This document shows, piece by piece, positions 15,767 to 21,914 of a stretch of 43,646 nt of DNA (position 1 is the first letter of the stretch; each line of letters opens with the position of its first letter). The DNA lies in IMG/VR virus record IMGVR_UViG_3300037549_000085, positions 1 to 43,646 of that record; one strand, given 5' to 3'. This stretch comes from a virus. Under the pieces are notes generated by a model. It was given only the letters and a program-made list of their open reading frames with translations. It was not told the DNA's origin and searched no databases. A program made the translations under genes and the position numbers.

Positions 15767-16122
15767 AGTTCTACCTTAGGCCCAAAGAAAACATCGTGCA
15801 TGGCGTCAATCTCGTCGTTGGTCTTTTTGACCATCGCCTTGCTCTCTGCATCATATCGGGCAACAACATCGCTGACAGCCAGATAATGCGCCACGTAGGC
15901 AGCATTTTCCTCGTCGCTGCCGTTGAGGGCCTCAGGCTCTAAATTCCAGGCCTTTGGCTTGCCTTGGTGGTCAAGGCTTTCCTCGTCGCGCACGCTGTAA
16001 TTGATGCGCGAGCTGACGCCGATAAGTTTGGCGACAACAACGCCGCTACCATAAATTGGCTGGCCGTCTGGCGTCATACGGACAAACGTAACTTTATCGG
16101 TCAGTTCAAAATTCTTGCTCAT
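15763..16122 (-). CDS. Hypothetical protein upstream of terS
   Basis: A 119-aa protein from ATG 16,120-16,122 (MSKNFELTDKVTFVRMTPDG), preceded by AAGGAGAAACC. The N-terminal half looks like a small beta barrel (DKVTFVRMTPDGQPIYGSGVVVAKLIG). The C-terminal half is helical and acidic (YLAVSDVVARYDAESKAMVKKTNDEIDAMHDVFF). No family recognised. A promoter-like sequence with an operator variant lies 30-60 bp upstream, so it may start a late transcript carrying terS and terL. Confidence 0.65.
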   Translation of the reverse strand: MSKNFELTDKVTFVRMTPDGQPIYGSGVVVAKLIGVSSRINYSVRDEESLDHQGKPKAWNLEPEALNGSDEENAAYVAHYLAVSDVVARYDAESKAMVKKTNDEIDAMHDVFFGPKVEL

Positions 16123-16511
16123 GGTTTCTCCTTGGCGGGTTTCGTGTTGCAGAGTGTAGCCTGTATCTTGCACGTTTCAAAGAGCAATTTGAGGTGGCCG
16201 TAAGCACCCTCCAAAATATCAAGTCGCTGGTGCATGTAGCCTATTGTCTCAATGAATTGCTCCAGTTTGGTGTTTTTGTCGATGATGTACGCCATATCAA
16301 GCCTGAGCTGCGCCATCTCTGCACCGGCTGTCATGCGCTGGTAAAGCGGGTTGTCCTCCTTGACCTTTTCAAGGGCCTTGCGCTTATCGTCTGCCTCCTT
16401 AGCCAAGGCTGCGCGGTTCGAGTATTTGTTGCGCATGAAGTTGTAAAAACGCTCGTCAGAGTATGCCCAAAACATACCGTTTTCGCTTTGTGGGTCGCTG
16501 TCGTGCATCAT
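16119..16511 (-). CDS. Hypothetical coiled-coil protein
   Basis: A 130-aa, strongly helical protein. Charged heptads run from NRAALAKEADDKRKALEKVKEDN to LRLDMAYIIDKNTKLEQFIETIGYMHQRLDILEGAYGHLKLLFETC. It overlaps the primase-helicase stop (ATGA) and the next gene by four bases. The 3' end carries the promoter/operator candidate for the following gene. Function unknown. Confidence 0.65.
   Translation of the reverse strand: MMHDSDPQSENGMFWAYSDERFYNFMRNKYSNRAALAKEADDKRKALEKVKEDNPLYQRMTAGAEMAQLRLDMAYIIDKNTKLEQFIETIGYMHQRLDILEGAYGHLKLLFETCKIQATLCNTKPAKEKP
16149..16180 (-). promoter_or_regulatory. Candidate leftward promoter with operator variant upstream of the packaging genes
   Basis: On the minus strand TTGAAA (16,180-16,175), 16 nt, TACACT (16,158-16,153), about 30 nt from the ATG at 16,122. 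The palindrome variant GCAGAGTGTAGCCTGT (16,149-16,164) overlaps the -10 box. Binding there would block RNA polymerase. Weaker match than the control-region sites. Confidence 0.45.
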
Positions 16512-18310
16512 TCAACCTCGTAAGTTTTGATTGCGTCATAATCATCGCCGTTGGATGCGGCCTTGAGCCTCTCAGCTGACGCGAGCTGCTGGGCGCTCAT
16601 TTCCTCCTCAATCGGGCTATAACGCCCGCTGTAGAGGTCATAACGCAGCTTTGTGCTGCCGCGTCTGCCGACATGCTTAAACCGGACTTTGTTTACCAGA
16701 ATTTCGCTGGTGTCATCGAGCGCGTCAGAGCGATGCACCACAATGCCGTTGTCGCACATGTTGACGAAGTGCGCAGAACCCGCCATGTCGTAAAGGCTTG
16801 GGGCATCAATCTTGCCTGTCTTTTGGTTTTTCTGCTGCTGTTTCGGATGGACAACCAGCCACACATGCACACCGTAATTGGCAGCAAAGCGCCTGATTTT
16901 CGGCAGGCATTCACCCACGTAATCGGTTTCGTTCTTTCCTGCCAGCATCTTCTCAATCAAATTCCAGGGGTCGATGATGAGGCCCTTAATGCCGAAACGC
17001 AGCACAGCGTCTTTGGCGCGGTCTAAAATCCAGTCGAGGGTGGGCATGGCGTCCTTGCTCTCGATAAACGTATAATGCTCGTTGACCCACGCAGCACCTG
17101 ATTTGAAGCTGTCAAAGCTCATGCGCCGCGCTGCGCGAGGGTCGGCTGGCATCTGCACACGCTTTTCAACCAGCTTGGTGGTCTGGGCTTCCTTGCCGTT
17201 TTCAGGTGAGAACATGGCAAAGCGCCAGTGAAACTCCAGCGCCAAGTTGACGCTGAGCGCGTCCAGCCACTCTGATTTGCCGCTGTTTGGGATACCGGTG
17301 ACCACGGTAAATTGACCAGGCATGACGGTGTACAGCTTATCAACATTTTTCCAGCCGGTTGTAACACCTGCATTCATGCCGTAATTGAAATAGGCATCAA
17401 GCTCAGGCTCAAAGTCATCGACTGAGAAAAGTCCAAGGATGGGCAAATCTTTGGCATCATGGATGTCGGCACATAGAGCGTCTGTTCCCAGCTCAACCTG
17501 CGTCTGTGGCACGCTGCCGCGGCTGAGGGTGGCGCTCGCGCACCGGCCAGAGCCCAAGCGTCTGGCGAGCTCTTGGCGAAGCCCCAAGCCCTCAGGCGTG
17601 CCGTCAAAGGCAAAGACCACCTTATGCCATTGCTTGGCCTTCTCTGTGGCTGAGGATAGGAAAGCAAACTGGTCAGGCGCTGTGTTGAAGTCGTCGCCTT
17701 TGGCTTTGATGTCGCCACCATTTGGCAAGCCGATGACGTTGAGGATACCGGCCCGCTTGAGCAGAATGGCGTCAATCTCACGGTGTGCGATAATGACGGG
17801 CTCGCTGTTCTGGCCCAGCTGGTCTATACCAAAGAAGGTTGCCTTTTCAGGATATTCCAGCTTGCTCTTGCCGTCAGTGATGCGAATGAGCGCATAATTT
17901 ACGATTTGACCGTTTTCTAGGTACGGTATCTTTATCGCCTTGCGCGTACCGTCCCAGCTGAGCCTGTGCTTTATCGCGTCATCTTCCGTCATCCCTTTTG
18001 CAGCAAGAAATGCGAGTGCGTCAGGCGGCAGGCTTTTAGGAGTGCGAGGGGCCGCGATGGGGGTATCATCCTCAGCCGCGGCCTCAGCCGCTTCTGGCTT
18101 CTCGCCAATATGGTCAGTCCACAAGCAATGACGGCAGCGCCACTCAGCATAATCTGGCAGGATGACTTCGCACTTGAGTGGGGTTTTATCTGAGGCTGGG
18201 CGGCTGGGCTTGCAATAGGACTGCGGGCAATCAATCTGGGCTGTGACGGTTCCGGTTTTTGGCTGTACGGGCATATCAATGCCCAGCTCCAGCAGTTGTT
18301 TGAAAATCAT
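16508..18310 (-). CDS. Primase-helicase (T7 gp4/Twinkle-like)
   Basis: A 600-aa replication protein starting at ATG 18,308-18,310, in ATGA overlap with the upstream gene. Order of parts: a zinc-binding region with Cys28, Cys33, Cys59 and Cys62; a TOPRIM-type segment from about residue 170 (PVIIAHREIDAILLKRAGILNVIGLPNGG, then VVFAFDGTPEG); and a RecA-like DnaB-family helicase with Walker A GIPNSGKS (339-346), GLIIDPWNLIE as Walker B and VWLVVHPKQQQKN as motif H3. It would unwind and prime phage DNA. No DNA polymerase is encoded, so synthesis presumably uses host enzymes. Confidence 0.93.
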   Translation of the reverse strand: MIFKQLLELGIDMPVQPKTGTVTAQIDCPQSYCKPSRPASDKTPLKCEVILPDYAEWRCRHCLWTDHIGEKPEAAEAAAEDDTPIAAPRTPKSLPPDALAFLAAKGMTEDDAIKHRLSWDGTRKAIKIPYLENGQIVNYALIRITDGKSKLEYPEKATFFGIDQLGQNSEPVIIAHREIDAILLKRAGILNVIGLPNGGDIKAKGDDFNTAPDQFAFLSSATEKAKQWHKVVFAFDGTPEGLGLRQELARRLGSGRCASATLSRGSVPQTQVELGTDALCADIHDAKDLPILGLFSVDDFEPELDAYFNYGMNAGVTTGWKNVDKLYTVMPGQFTVVTGIPNSGKSEWLDALSVNLALEFHWRFAMFSPENGKEAQTTKLVEKRVQMPADPRAARRMSFDSFKSGAAWVNEHYTFIESKDAMPTLDWILDRAKDAVLRFGIKGLIIDPWNLIEKMLAGKNETDYVGECLPKIRRFAANYGVHVWLVVHPKQQQKNQKTGKIDAPSLYDMAGSAHFVNMCDNGIVVHRSDALDDTSEILVNKVRFKHVGRRGSTKLRYDLYSGRYSPIEEEMSAQQLASAERLKAASNGDDYDAIKTYEVE

Positions 18311-18747
18311 AAGTTTATGCCCCTTGTGTGGATAACGGTTTCGTGGCGTTCGGCCAGACACTCCCTGAATTTTTTGGAGAGGTAGCCCTTAGTCAGGTAG
18401 GTCTGAAAGGCCATTTTGAAATTGGCGTATTGTTTGCCCTTTGCCTGCATTTCGGCGCGGAACTCCTCAATCATCAACCTGACCTGAAACTCAATAAGGC
18501 CTGTTTTGAATATCCAGTCTTTGAAGTCCGTGAAGTGCAGCTCCTTGCCGCGGGCAGCCTCCCACTGCTCCAGCGTCAACAGCTGCGTACCAGTTTTGAC
18601 GGCGCGGATTTTCTTGGGCTTGCTGTCCAGCTGGTTTTGCGCCTTGAGCGCGTAGGTGCCAATCTGGTCAATGAGAAAAGCCTTGCGGTTAGGCCCAAGC
18701 GTTTCGTCGGCTCGTATAACGGCGAGCACCTGCCTGATGGTTGGCAT
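18307..18747 (-). CDS. Hypothetical replication-module protein (possible helicase partner)
   Basis: A 146-aa basic helical protein from ATG 18,745-18,747 (MPTIRQVLAVIRADE). The C-terminal half (FTDFKDWIFKTGLIEFQVRLMIEEFRAEMQAKGKQYANFKMAFQTYLTKGYLSKKFREC) resembles in style the tail regions of phage replication proteins that recruit helicases, with a W-containing YANFKMAFQTYL block. It is coupled by ATGA to the primase-helicase gene. The loader idea is inference from position and weak resemblance. Confidence 0.6.
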   Translation of the reverse strand: MPTIRQVLAVIRADETLGPNRKAFLIDQIGTYALKAQNQLDSKPKKIRAVKTGTQLLTLEQWEAARGKELHFTDFKDWIFKTGLIEFQVRLMIEEFRAEMQAKGKQYANFKMAFQTYLTKGYLSKKFRECLAERHETVIHTRGINL

Positions 18748-18748
18748 G

Positions 18749-18985
18749 TCAGCCTGCCTTGCTGAGGATGGTAAACTCTCCAACGCGGAAATTCATACAG
18801 CGTTTCTGGTGCTCAGGCTGCACTTTGATGACGCCGTTTTTGTAAATCTCAACGATGACGCCCCGCGGCGCTGGGCGAGAATGCTTTTCGAGGAGTGCGC
18901 CGCGCTGTCCGGAAACAACAAACTCAGTTTCTTCTGCTTTGCCCCACTCAACGGTATCGCCAATTTCCGGTGTTAAATCATCCAT
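18749..18985 (-). CDS. Small beta-barrel-like hypothetical protein
   Basis: A 78-aa protein (MDDLTPEIGDTVEWGKAEETEFVVSG...RGVIVEIYKNGVIKVQPEHQKRCMNFRVGEFTIL) with alternating short strands as in SH3/KOW-like barrels. Good ribosome-binding site (GGAGGGTCACT). It is the first gene after the noncoding block, and a promoter with an overlapping operator lies 40-75 bp upstream, so it likely begins the replication sub-operon. Function unknown. Confidence 0.65.
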   Translation of the reverse strand: MDDLTPEIGDTVEWGKAEETEFVVSGQRGALLEKHSRPAPRGVIVEIYKNGVIKVQPEHQKRCMNFRVGEFTILSKAG

Positions 18986-19030
18986 AGTGACCCTCCAAAG
19001 TTATGCAGGTTTCCAAATCTGCGTAAGGTG

Positions 19031-19059
19031 AGAATAGACTACAGGCTACAACCTGTAAA
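19031..19059 (-). promoter_or_regulatory. Leftward sigma70-like promoter overlapped by operator
   Basis: Minus strand: TTTACA (19,059-19,054), 17-nt spacer, TATTCT (19,036-19,031), giving a start near 19,024 and a leader of about 40 nt to the ATG at 18,985. The palindrome ACAGGCTACAACCTGT (19,041-19,056) covers the -35 edge and most of the spacer, the same arrangement as in the control region. Confidence 0.65.
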
Positions 19060-19080
19060 GTGAAACTTGTGGTTTCAAGT

Positions 19081-19116
19081 TGCCAGAGGGCAACATTTTT
19101 GGAAACTGCCCTCTGG
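19081..19116. repeat. Perfect 11-bp inverted repeat (hairpin)
   Basis: GCCAGAGGGCA at 19,081-19,091 pairs with TGCCCTCTGGC at 19,106-19,116 around a 14-nt loop. No T-run follows on either strand, so it is not a standard terminator. A smaller AACTTG/CAAGTT repeat lies next to it (about 19,065-19,081). It could be an RNA structure, a protein site or part of an origin. Confidence 0.7.
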
Positions 19117-19539
19117 CGGTGCCTTGGAGGTCTGGCCTTGGCTTTGGGCAGAATATGTCCTTGAAACTCAAACTGCAACCCTCTTGGCTACGTGGGTAAG
19201 GGCATTCGTGGGTGAGCTCACATTTCGAGGCCGTTTCGTTACTTGCGTCTTTTGCACTATCGCCAACGTGAGATAGGACGCCCCCCTACCCCCCTTTATT
19301 TTTGAGCATGTTGCATTTAAGCAAAAATCGGGAAGGATTTGTTTTTGTGGACATTGGGACGAAAGAAGGGGTTGCACCGGTTCGCCTACCAACGGGCCAT
19401 GACGCAAGTGGTGACACGGCAATCATGGCTGGGGGTGTGGTTGCGGCGGTGTGTGCTGCCGGTTTTATCCGGCTGATTTGACCCTCTGCACACGGCGCGA
19501 TGGTGCCGCTATATCCGTGTGTGGGGAATTGTTCAGTGC

Positions 19540-19568
19540 TTGTTTTTTATGCGCGAATGGCATAAATT
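19540..19568 (+). promoter_or_regulatory. Candidate rightward promoter for a small RNA
   Basis: TTGTTT (19,540-19,545), 17-nt spacer, TAAATT (19,563-19,568). Transcription would start near 19,575, antisense to the surrounding operon and directly upstream of two hairpins. Sequence-only prediction. Confidence 0.4.
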
Positions 19569-19574
19569 GGAGCT

Positions 19575-19645
19575 CTGAATAACACCGCCGCGAACGGTCT
19601 GTTATTCTCTGAGGGGGGGATGGGAGTCCTCCCCTCTTCATTTTC
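19575..19645 (+). ncRNA. Candidate ~70-nt small RNA with two hairpins
   Basis: Downstream of the predicted promoter, GAATAACA (19,577-19,584) pairs with TGTTATTC (19,600-19,607). A second GC-rich hairpin, GAGGGG (19,611-19,616) with CCCCTC (19,631-19,636), follows and is trailed by TTCATTTTC, a weak intrinsic-terminator pattern. There is no credible open reading frame. The second hairpin could instead terminate the leftward resolvase transcript, which ends at 19,644. Confidence 0.4.
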
Positions 19646-20204
19646 AGGATACGTCCTGAGCTTTGTATTCGTCAATGACAATATCGACCTGCATCAATTT
19701 TGGGTTTTGATGCAGGAAACTGGGCTGCACACCGCGCCGCGAGCTAATTACCCAGTACAGCGCAATTGCGTCAGCCTCGTTGTTGTTGGTGTCCGTTCCT
19801 TCTCTGCCGTTTTTCCAGCCGAGGTTTGTTGCCACTTGGCAAATCTCATTCTTTTTCGCAACACCACTGCCGGTAAAATCTTTTTTCACCTGACCAGGCG
19901 TAAGGCTCGCCATGCGCTTCTTGTGCGCGAGAGCAAAGATTTGCAGTATGCCGAGGAGTGCGCCGTACACGCGCATAGCAAGAACACCGTTCTTTGCCAT
20001 AAACATCACGTCCTCAAATAAAATCTCGTCCACCTGGTGAAACTGAAATAGCCAGTTTTGAAAACGCAGCCAGCGGTGGCCAGGGTGCGCGTCTTTGCCA
20101 GAGGAAAGGGTGACTTCACCACTGTCGATAATCACGCCGTTATTGGCCAAGCACCAGCCAGTGGTGCTGCCGAGGTCGAGCGCAAGCGTGGTAAAGTCAC
20201 CCAT
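19644..20204 (-). CDS. RuvC-like Holliday junction resolvase
   Basis: A 186-aa RNase H-fold protein. LALDLGSTTGWCL near the N-terminus supplies the first catalytic Asp and the glycine-rich turn. DEILFEDVMF gives the catalytic Glu after strand 4. VKKDFTGSGVAKKNEICQVATNLGW is the basic helical part. NNNEADAIALYWV gives the last acidic residue. These match RuvC/phage resolvases, which cut four-way junctions to debranch DNA before packaging. Located 5 nt after the GapR-like gene; the role fits headful packaging of branched concatemers. Confidence 0.88.
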   Translation of the reverse strand: MGDFTTLALDLGSTTGWCLANNGVIIDSGEVTLSSGKDAHPGHRWLRFQNWLFQFHQVDEILFEDVMFMAKNGVLAMRVYGALLGILQIFALAHKKRMASLTPGQVKKDFTGSGVAKKNEICQVATNLGWKNGREGTDTNNNEADAIALYWVISSRRGVQPSFLHQNPKLMQVDIVIDEYKAQDVS

Positions 20205-20209
20205 TGCCG

Positions 20210-20701
20210 TTATCCTTCGCGTTCGATGCGCTGGGGCTGTTTGTCCTCTGCGTCATCTTCATCGTCGTTGACTTCAAAGCCTGCACCGGCATTGCCACCA
20301 GCAAGCGCAGCCTCGCTAGGCTGAGCCTTCTGGCTGGCCTTGGTCGGCGTGCCTTCCACGAAGTCGAGCTGCGGCTGATAGCCCAGCATTTTCTTAAAGT
20401 CCTCGTGGTTGCTTTCGACCTGCACGCGCACATCGGGGTCAAGTTTGCGCAGAGCGACTTCACGCGCCACCGAGGTGCTGAGAATACCAAACTCAGTTTT
20501 CAGGCGATTGCGGCAATCGCGCTCAGCTTTGGCGATGCTCTTTTTCTGGTCTTGGAAAGCCATAATCTCGTTGATGAGATTGACAGCTTCGGGGCTTATT
20601 TCCCCATTGCTGTTATGACCTATATTGGCAACAGGCTTTGGGCCAGCCGGTTTCTTTTCAGCCTTGTCCTTCTTGGCTTTCGGCGGGACTTTATCGCTCA
20701 T
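20210..20701 (-). CDS. GapR/DUF2312-like nucleoid-type protein (probable)
   Basis: A 163-aa protein with a Lys-rich start, the NIGHNSNGEIS motif common to alphaproteobacterial phage and GapR-like proteins, and a coiled-coil AVNLINEIMAFQDQKKSIAKAERDCRNRLKTEFGI resembling the GapR helical core that clamps overtwisted DNA. The remainder (ALRKLDPDVRVQVESNHEDFKKMLGYQPQLDF) is followed by a disordered acidic tail (NDDEDDAED). GapR assists replication in Caulobacter; a phage version near resolvase and primase genes fits. Similarity is judged by eye. Confidence 0.6.
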   Translation of the reverse strand: MSDKVPPKAKKDKAEKKPAGPKPVANIGHNSNGEISPEAVNLINEIMAFQDQKKSIAKAERDCRNRLKTEFGILSTSVAREVALRKLDPDVRVQVESNHEDFKKMLGYQPQLDFVEGTPTKASQKAQPSEAALAGGNAGAGFEVNDDEDDAEDKQPQRIEREG

Positions 20702-20991
20702 GGTATGCTCCTTCTTTTGATGACTAACGGTTTGAGTGGTAGGAGCCTTGTCTCACCCTTACGGTTGCCCCTGGGAATGACCGTAACAGGATTTTGCATG
20801 AAGGACAAAGACGCTTCCATAATTCGCACAGAAACGTCTTTGCCATCACGCAGGCGGGTAACGAGGTCTTTGTCGTGCATGACGTACCAACCAAACTGGT
20901 TGCCGTCATTGTCCATATCGTTGATGGTTAAAAATTCCTCAATCTGTTCGAGGAGCCATTCTGATAGGGTTTGGGGTGCTGTGTTTTCCAT
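20698..20991 (-). CDS. Divergent helix-turn-helix-like regulator, first gene of the leftward operon
   Basis: A 97-aa protein from ATG 20,989-20,991 (MENTAPQTLSEWLLEQIEEFL). The segment QFGWYVMHDKDLVTRLRDGKDVSVRIMEASLSFMQNP fits the small alphaproteobacterial family whose core reads FGxxxxxDPxxVxxLRxGRxxxxxTxxRVxxFM, an HTH-type DNA-binding domain. There is no Shine-Dalgarno. The predicted -10 box (20,999-21,004) ends only 7 nt before the ATG, so the mRNA would be leaderless, like lambda cI from PRM. Being promoter-proximal to two operators makes it a good repressor candidate. The family call is from pattern memory. Confidence 0.6.
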   Translation of the reverse strand: MENTAPQTLSEWLLEQIEEFLTINDMDNDGNQFGWYVMHDKDLVTRLRDGKDVSVRIMEASLSFMQNPVTVIPRGNRKGETRLLPLKPLVIKRRSIP

Positions 20992-20998
20992 AAATCGT

Positions 20999-21027
20999 AC
21001 TATACAGGTTATAGCCTGCATTGACAA
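20999..21027 (-). promoter_or_regulatory. Leftward control-region promoter (leaderless)
   Basis: Minus strand: TTGTCA (21,027-21,022), 17-nt spacer, TATAGT (21,004-20,999). The next 7 nt lead straight to the ATG at 20,991, so transcription should start at or within a base of the start codon. The operator GCAGGCTATAACCTGT (21,019-21,004) fills the spacer and touches the -10. Confidence 0.75.
21004..21019. promoter_or_regulatory. Operator palindrome, left site (ACAGGTTATAGCCTGC)
   Basis: Near-perfect 16-bp palindrome within the spacer of the leftward promoter. Its centre is 25 bp from that of the right-hand site, so the two repressor dimers would not be on exactly the same helical phase. Confidence 0.75.
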
Positions 21028-21049
21028 GACAGGTTATAGCCTGTAATAT
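21021..21049 (+). promoter_or_regulatory. Rightward control-region promoter
   Basis: TTGACA (21,021-21,026, consensus), 17-nt spacer, TAATAT (21,044-21,049); predicted start near 21,056 and a 46-nt leader to the ATG at 21,102. The -35 box overlaps the leftward -35 by five bases, so the two promoters are exactly back-to-back and probably compete for polymerase. An operator lies in the spacer. Confidence 0.8.
21029..21044. promoter_or_regulatory. Operator palindrome, right site (ACAGGTTATAGCCTGT)
   Basis: A 16-bp palindrome, symmetric apart from the central T/C-A/G pair, between the -35 and -10 of the rightward promoter. It differs from the left site at one terminal base. Confidence 0.75.
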
Positions 21050-21101
21050 ACAACCCATAGCTGATGTCTTGGAAACCATCGGCGCACACTTTGGAGGTCA
21101 C

Positions 21102-21311
21102 ATGTCAAATCAATATAGGCCAGTTAGAGGTCGCCCGTTTGTTAGCGACAGTAAACTTGCGCAACAAACATCAAAGCCCAAATTCAGCTGCGAATACTGC
21201 GGTTCGCCATGTTCTCCGCACCACTCACTTTGTTTCAAGTGTGCTGAAAGCGGTTACCCTGAGGGTGGCTTAGAGCCCTTGGACGAAAACGGCCCGTGGG
21301 GCGCACCATGA
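21102..21311 (+). CDS. Small zinc-ribbon protein, first gene of the rightward operon
   Basis: A 69-aa protein behind a strong TTGGAGGTCAC. A single zinc-ribbon-like core, CEYCGSPCSPHHSLCFKC, carries two CxxC pairs. A basic N-terminus (RPVRGRPFVSDSK) may contact nucleic acid. No named family. ATGA overlap with the next gene. Confidence 0.7.
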   Translation: MSNQYRPVRGRPFVSDSKLAQQTSKPKFSCEYCGSPCSPHHSLCFKCAESGYPEGGLEPLDENGPWGAP

Positions 21312-21481
21312 GCCGCGTAGCACATCTCCAAGCCCTCTACCTCAAAATGGTCTATGCAATGGAGGAGGAGCGCAAACAGTCCCAGCCCAGCGAATGCGTG
21401 CTTGAGGCTTGCCAAATAGCTAAACGCGCAATTTACCGCGAATATAACCAGCTGGCTCAACAGCGAGGAGCCCACCCATGA
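21308..21481 (+). CDS. Hypothetical 57-aa helical protein
   Basis: ATG 21,308 overlaps the previous stop (ATGA). The product (MSRVAHLQALYLKMVYAMEEERKQSQPSECVLEACQIAKRAIYREYNQLAQQRGAHP) is helical, charged and soluble. No family recognised. Tight coupling supports expression. Confidence 0.55.
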   Translation: MSRVAHLQALYLKMVYAMEEERKQSQPSECVLEACQIAKRAIYREYNQLAQQRGAHP

Positions 21482-21597
21482 GATACGCGATTGTCCTTTG
21501 TTTGCTGGCCCTGGCTGCCTGCGATGATGCAGCTGCGATGACGCAGTGCGAAAAGACCCACAGCCATGACGAATGTTTTTACGCTTTGAACAGGTGA
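21478..21597 (+). CDS. 39-aa lipoprotein
   Basis: A tiny open frame with ATGA overlap to the upstream gene. MRYAIVLCLLALAAC is a lipoprotein signal with a LAAC lipobox (Cys15). The +2 residue is Asp, which in E. coli keeps lipoproteins in the inner membrane. The mature part is only about 25 residues with two more Cys (TQCEKTHSHDECFYALNR). It could act in superinfection exclusion or envelope change; that is speculation. Confidence 0.6.
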   Translation: MRYAIVLCLLALAACDDAAAMTQCEKTHSHDECFYALNR

Positions 21598-21600
21598 CCC

Positions 21601-21804
21601 ATGAAAGCCATTCTGATTGCAGCCCTTTTACTTTCCGCGTGCGCACCCAGCAAAGAGCTGTGTGACTGCGTCAAATCGCACACTGGCTATTACACAAGCT
21701 TTGTTTTTGTCGGCGGCGTCATCATCCCTCAGGTCAACACGGACGAGGAATGTGACCAGCAGGTGTGCCGTCCAAACCCTGATTTTCATGGGGATGGGCA
21801 ATGA
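21601..21804 (+). CDS. 67-aa lipoprotein
   Basis: MKAILIAALLLSAC carries a lipobox (LSAC, Cys14) with Ala at +2, which suggests outer-membrane sorting by E. coli rules. The mature part has four more Cys (CDC...CDQQVC), probably forming disulfides in the periplasm. Start is 3 nt after the preceding stop; ATGA overlap with the next gene. Phage lipoproteins placed early are often receptor-blocking or exclusion factors; no specific homolog recognised. Confidence 0.7.
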   Translation: MKAILIAALLLSACAPSKELCDCVKSHTGYYTSFVFVGGVIIPQVNTDEECDQQVCRPNPDFHGDGQ

Positions 21805-21914
21805 GAAACCGCACAACGCACTTGTGTCGCCGTTACCTTAACGGCTTCAATATCGCCGGAACCATCGTAACCATTTTTATTCTATGGGCAATTCTCAAAT
21901 GGCCGAATTACTGA
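21801..21914 (+). CDS. 37-aa single-pass membrane peptide
   Basis: ATG 21,801 overlaps the stop of the lipoprotein gene. A basic N-terminus (MRNRTTHLCRRYLNG) is followed by a hydrophobic helix FNIAGTIVTIFILWAIL and KWPNY. Positive-inside topology puts the N-terminus in the cytoplasm. Function unknown. Its end overlaps the start of the nuclease gene. Confidence 0.55.
   Translation: MRNRTTHLCRRYLNGFNIAGTIVTIFILWAILKWPNY

Larger units (their letters stand above)
18986..19643. other. 658-bp noncoding block in the leftward operon
   Basis: The only gene-free stretch longer than 300 bp. It holds a leftward promoter with operator (19,031-19,059), a perfect 11-bp hairpin (19,081-19,116), a C-rich run (about 19,280-19,302) next to an AT-rich patch, and a candidate rightward small RNA (about 19,575-19,645). 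Short open frames here have no ribosome-binding sites or recognisable products. It lies just upstream of the replication genes, so a replication origin is possible but no iterons were seen. Confidence 0.6.

Noticed and set aside
19067-19422. Short open frames of 69 and 84 codons in the noncoding block
   Set aside because: No ribosome-binding sites, atypical composition, and overlap with the hairpin and promoter structures.
20204-21046. 280-codon plus-strand open frame crossing the control region
   Set aside because: Antisense to the GapR-like and regulator genes and running through both promoters; no start signal.
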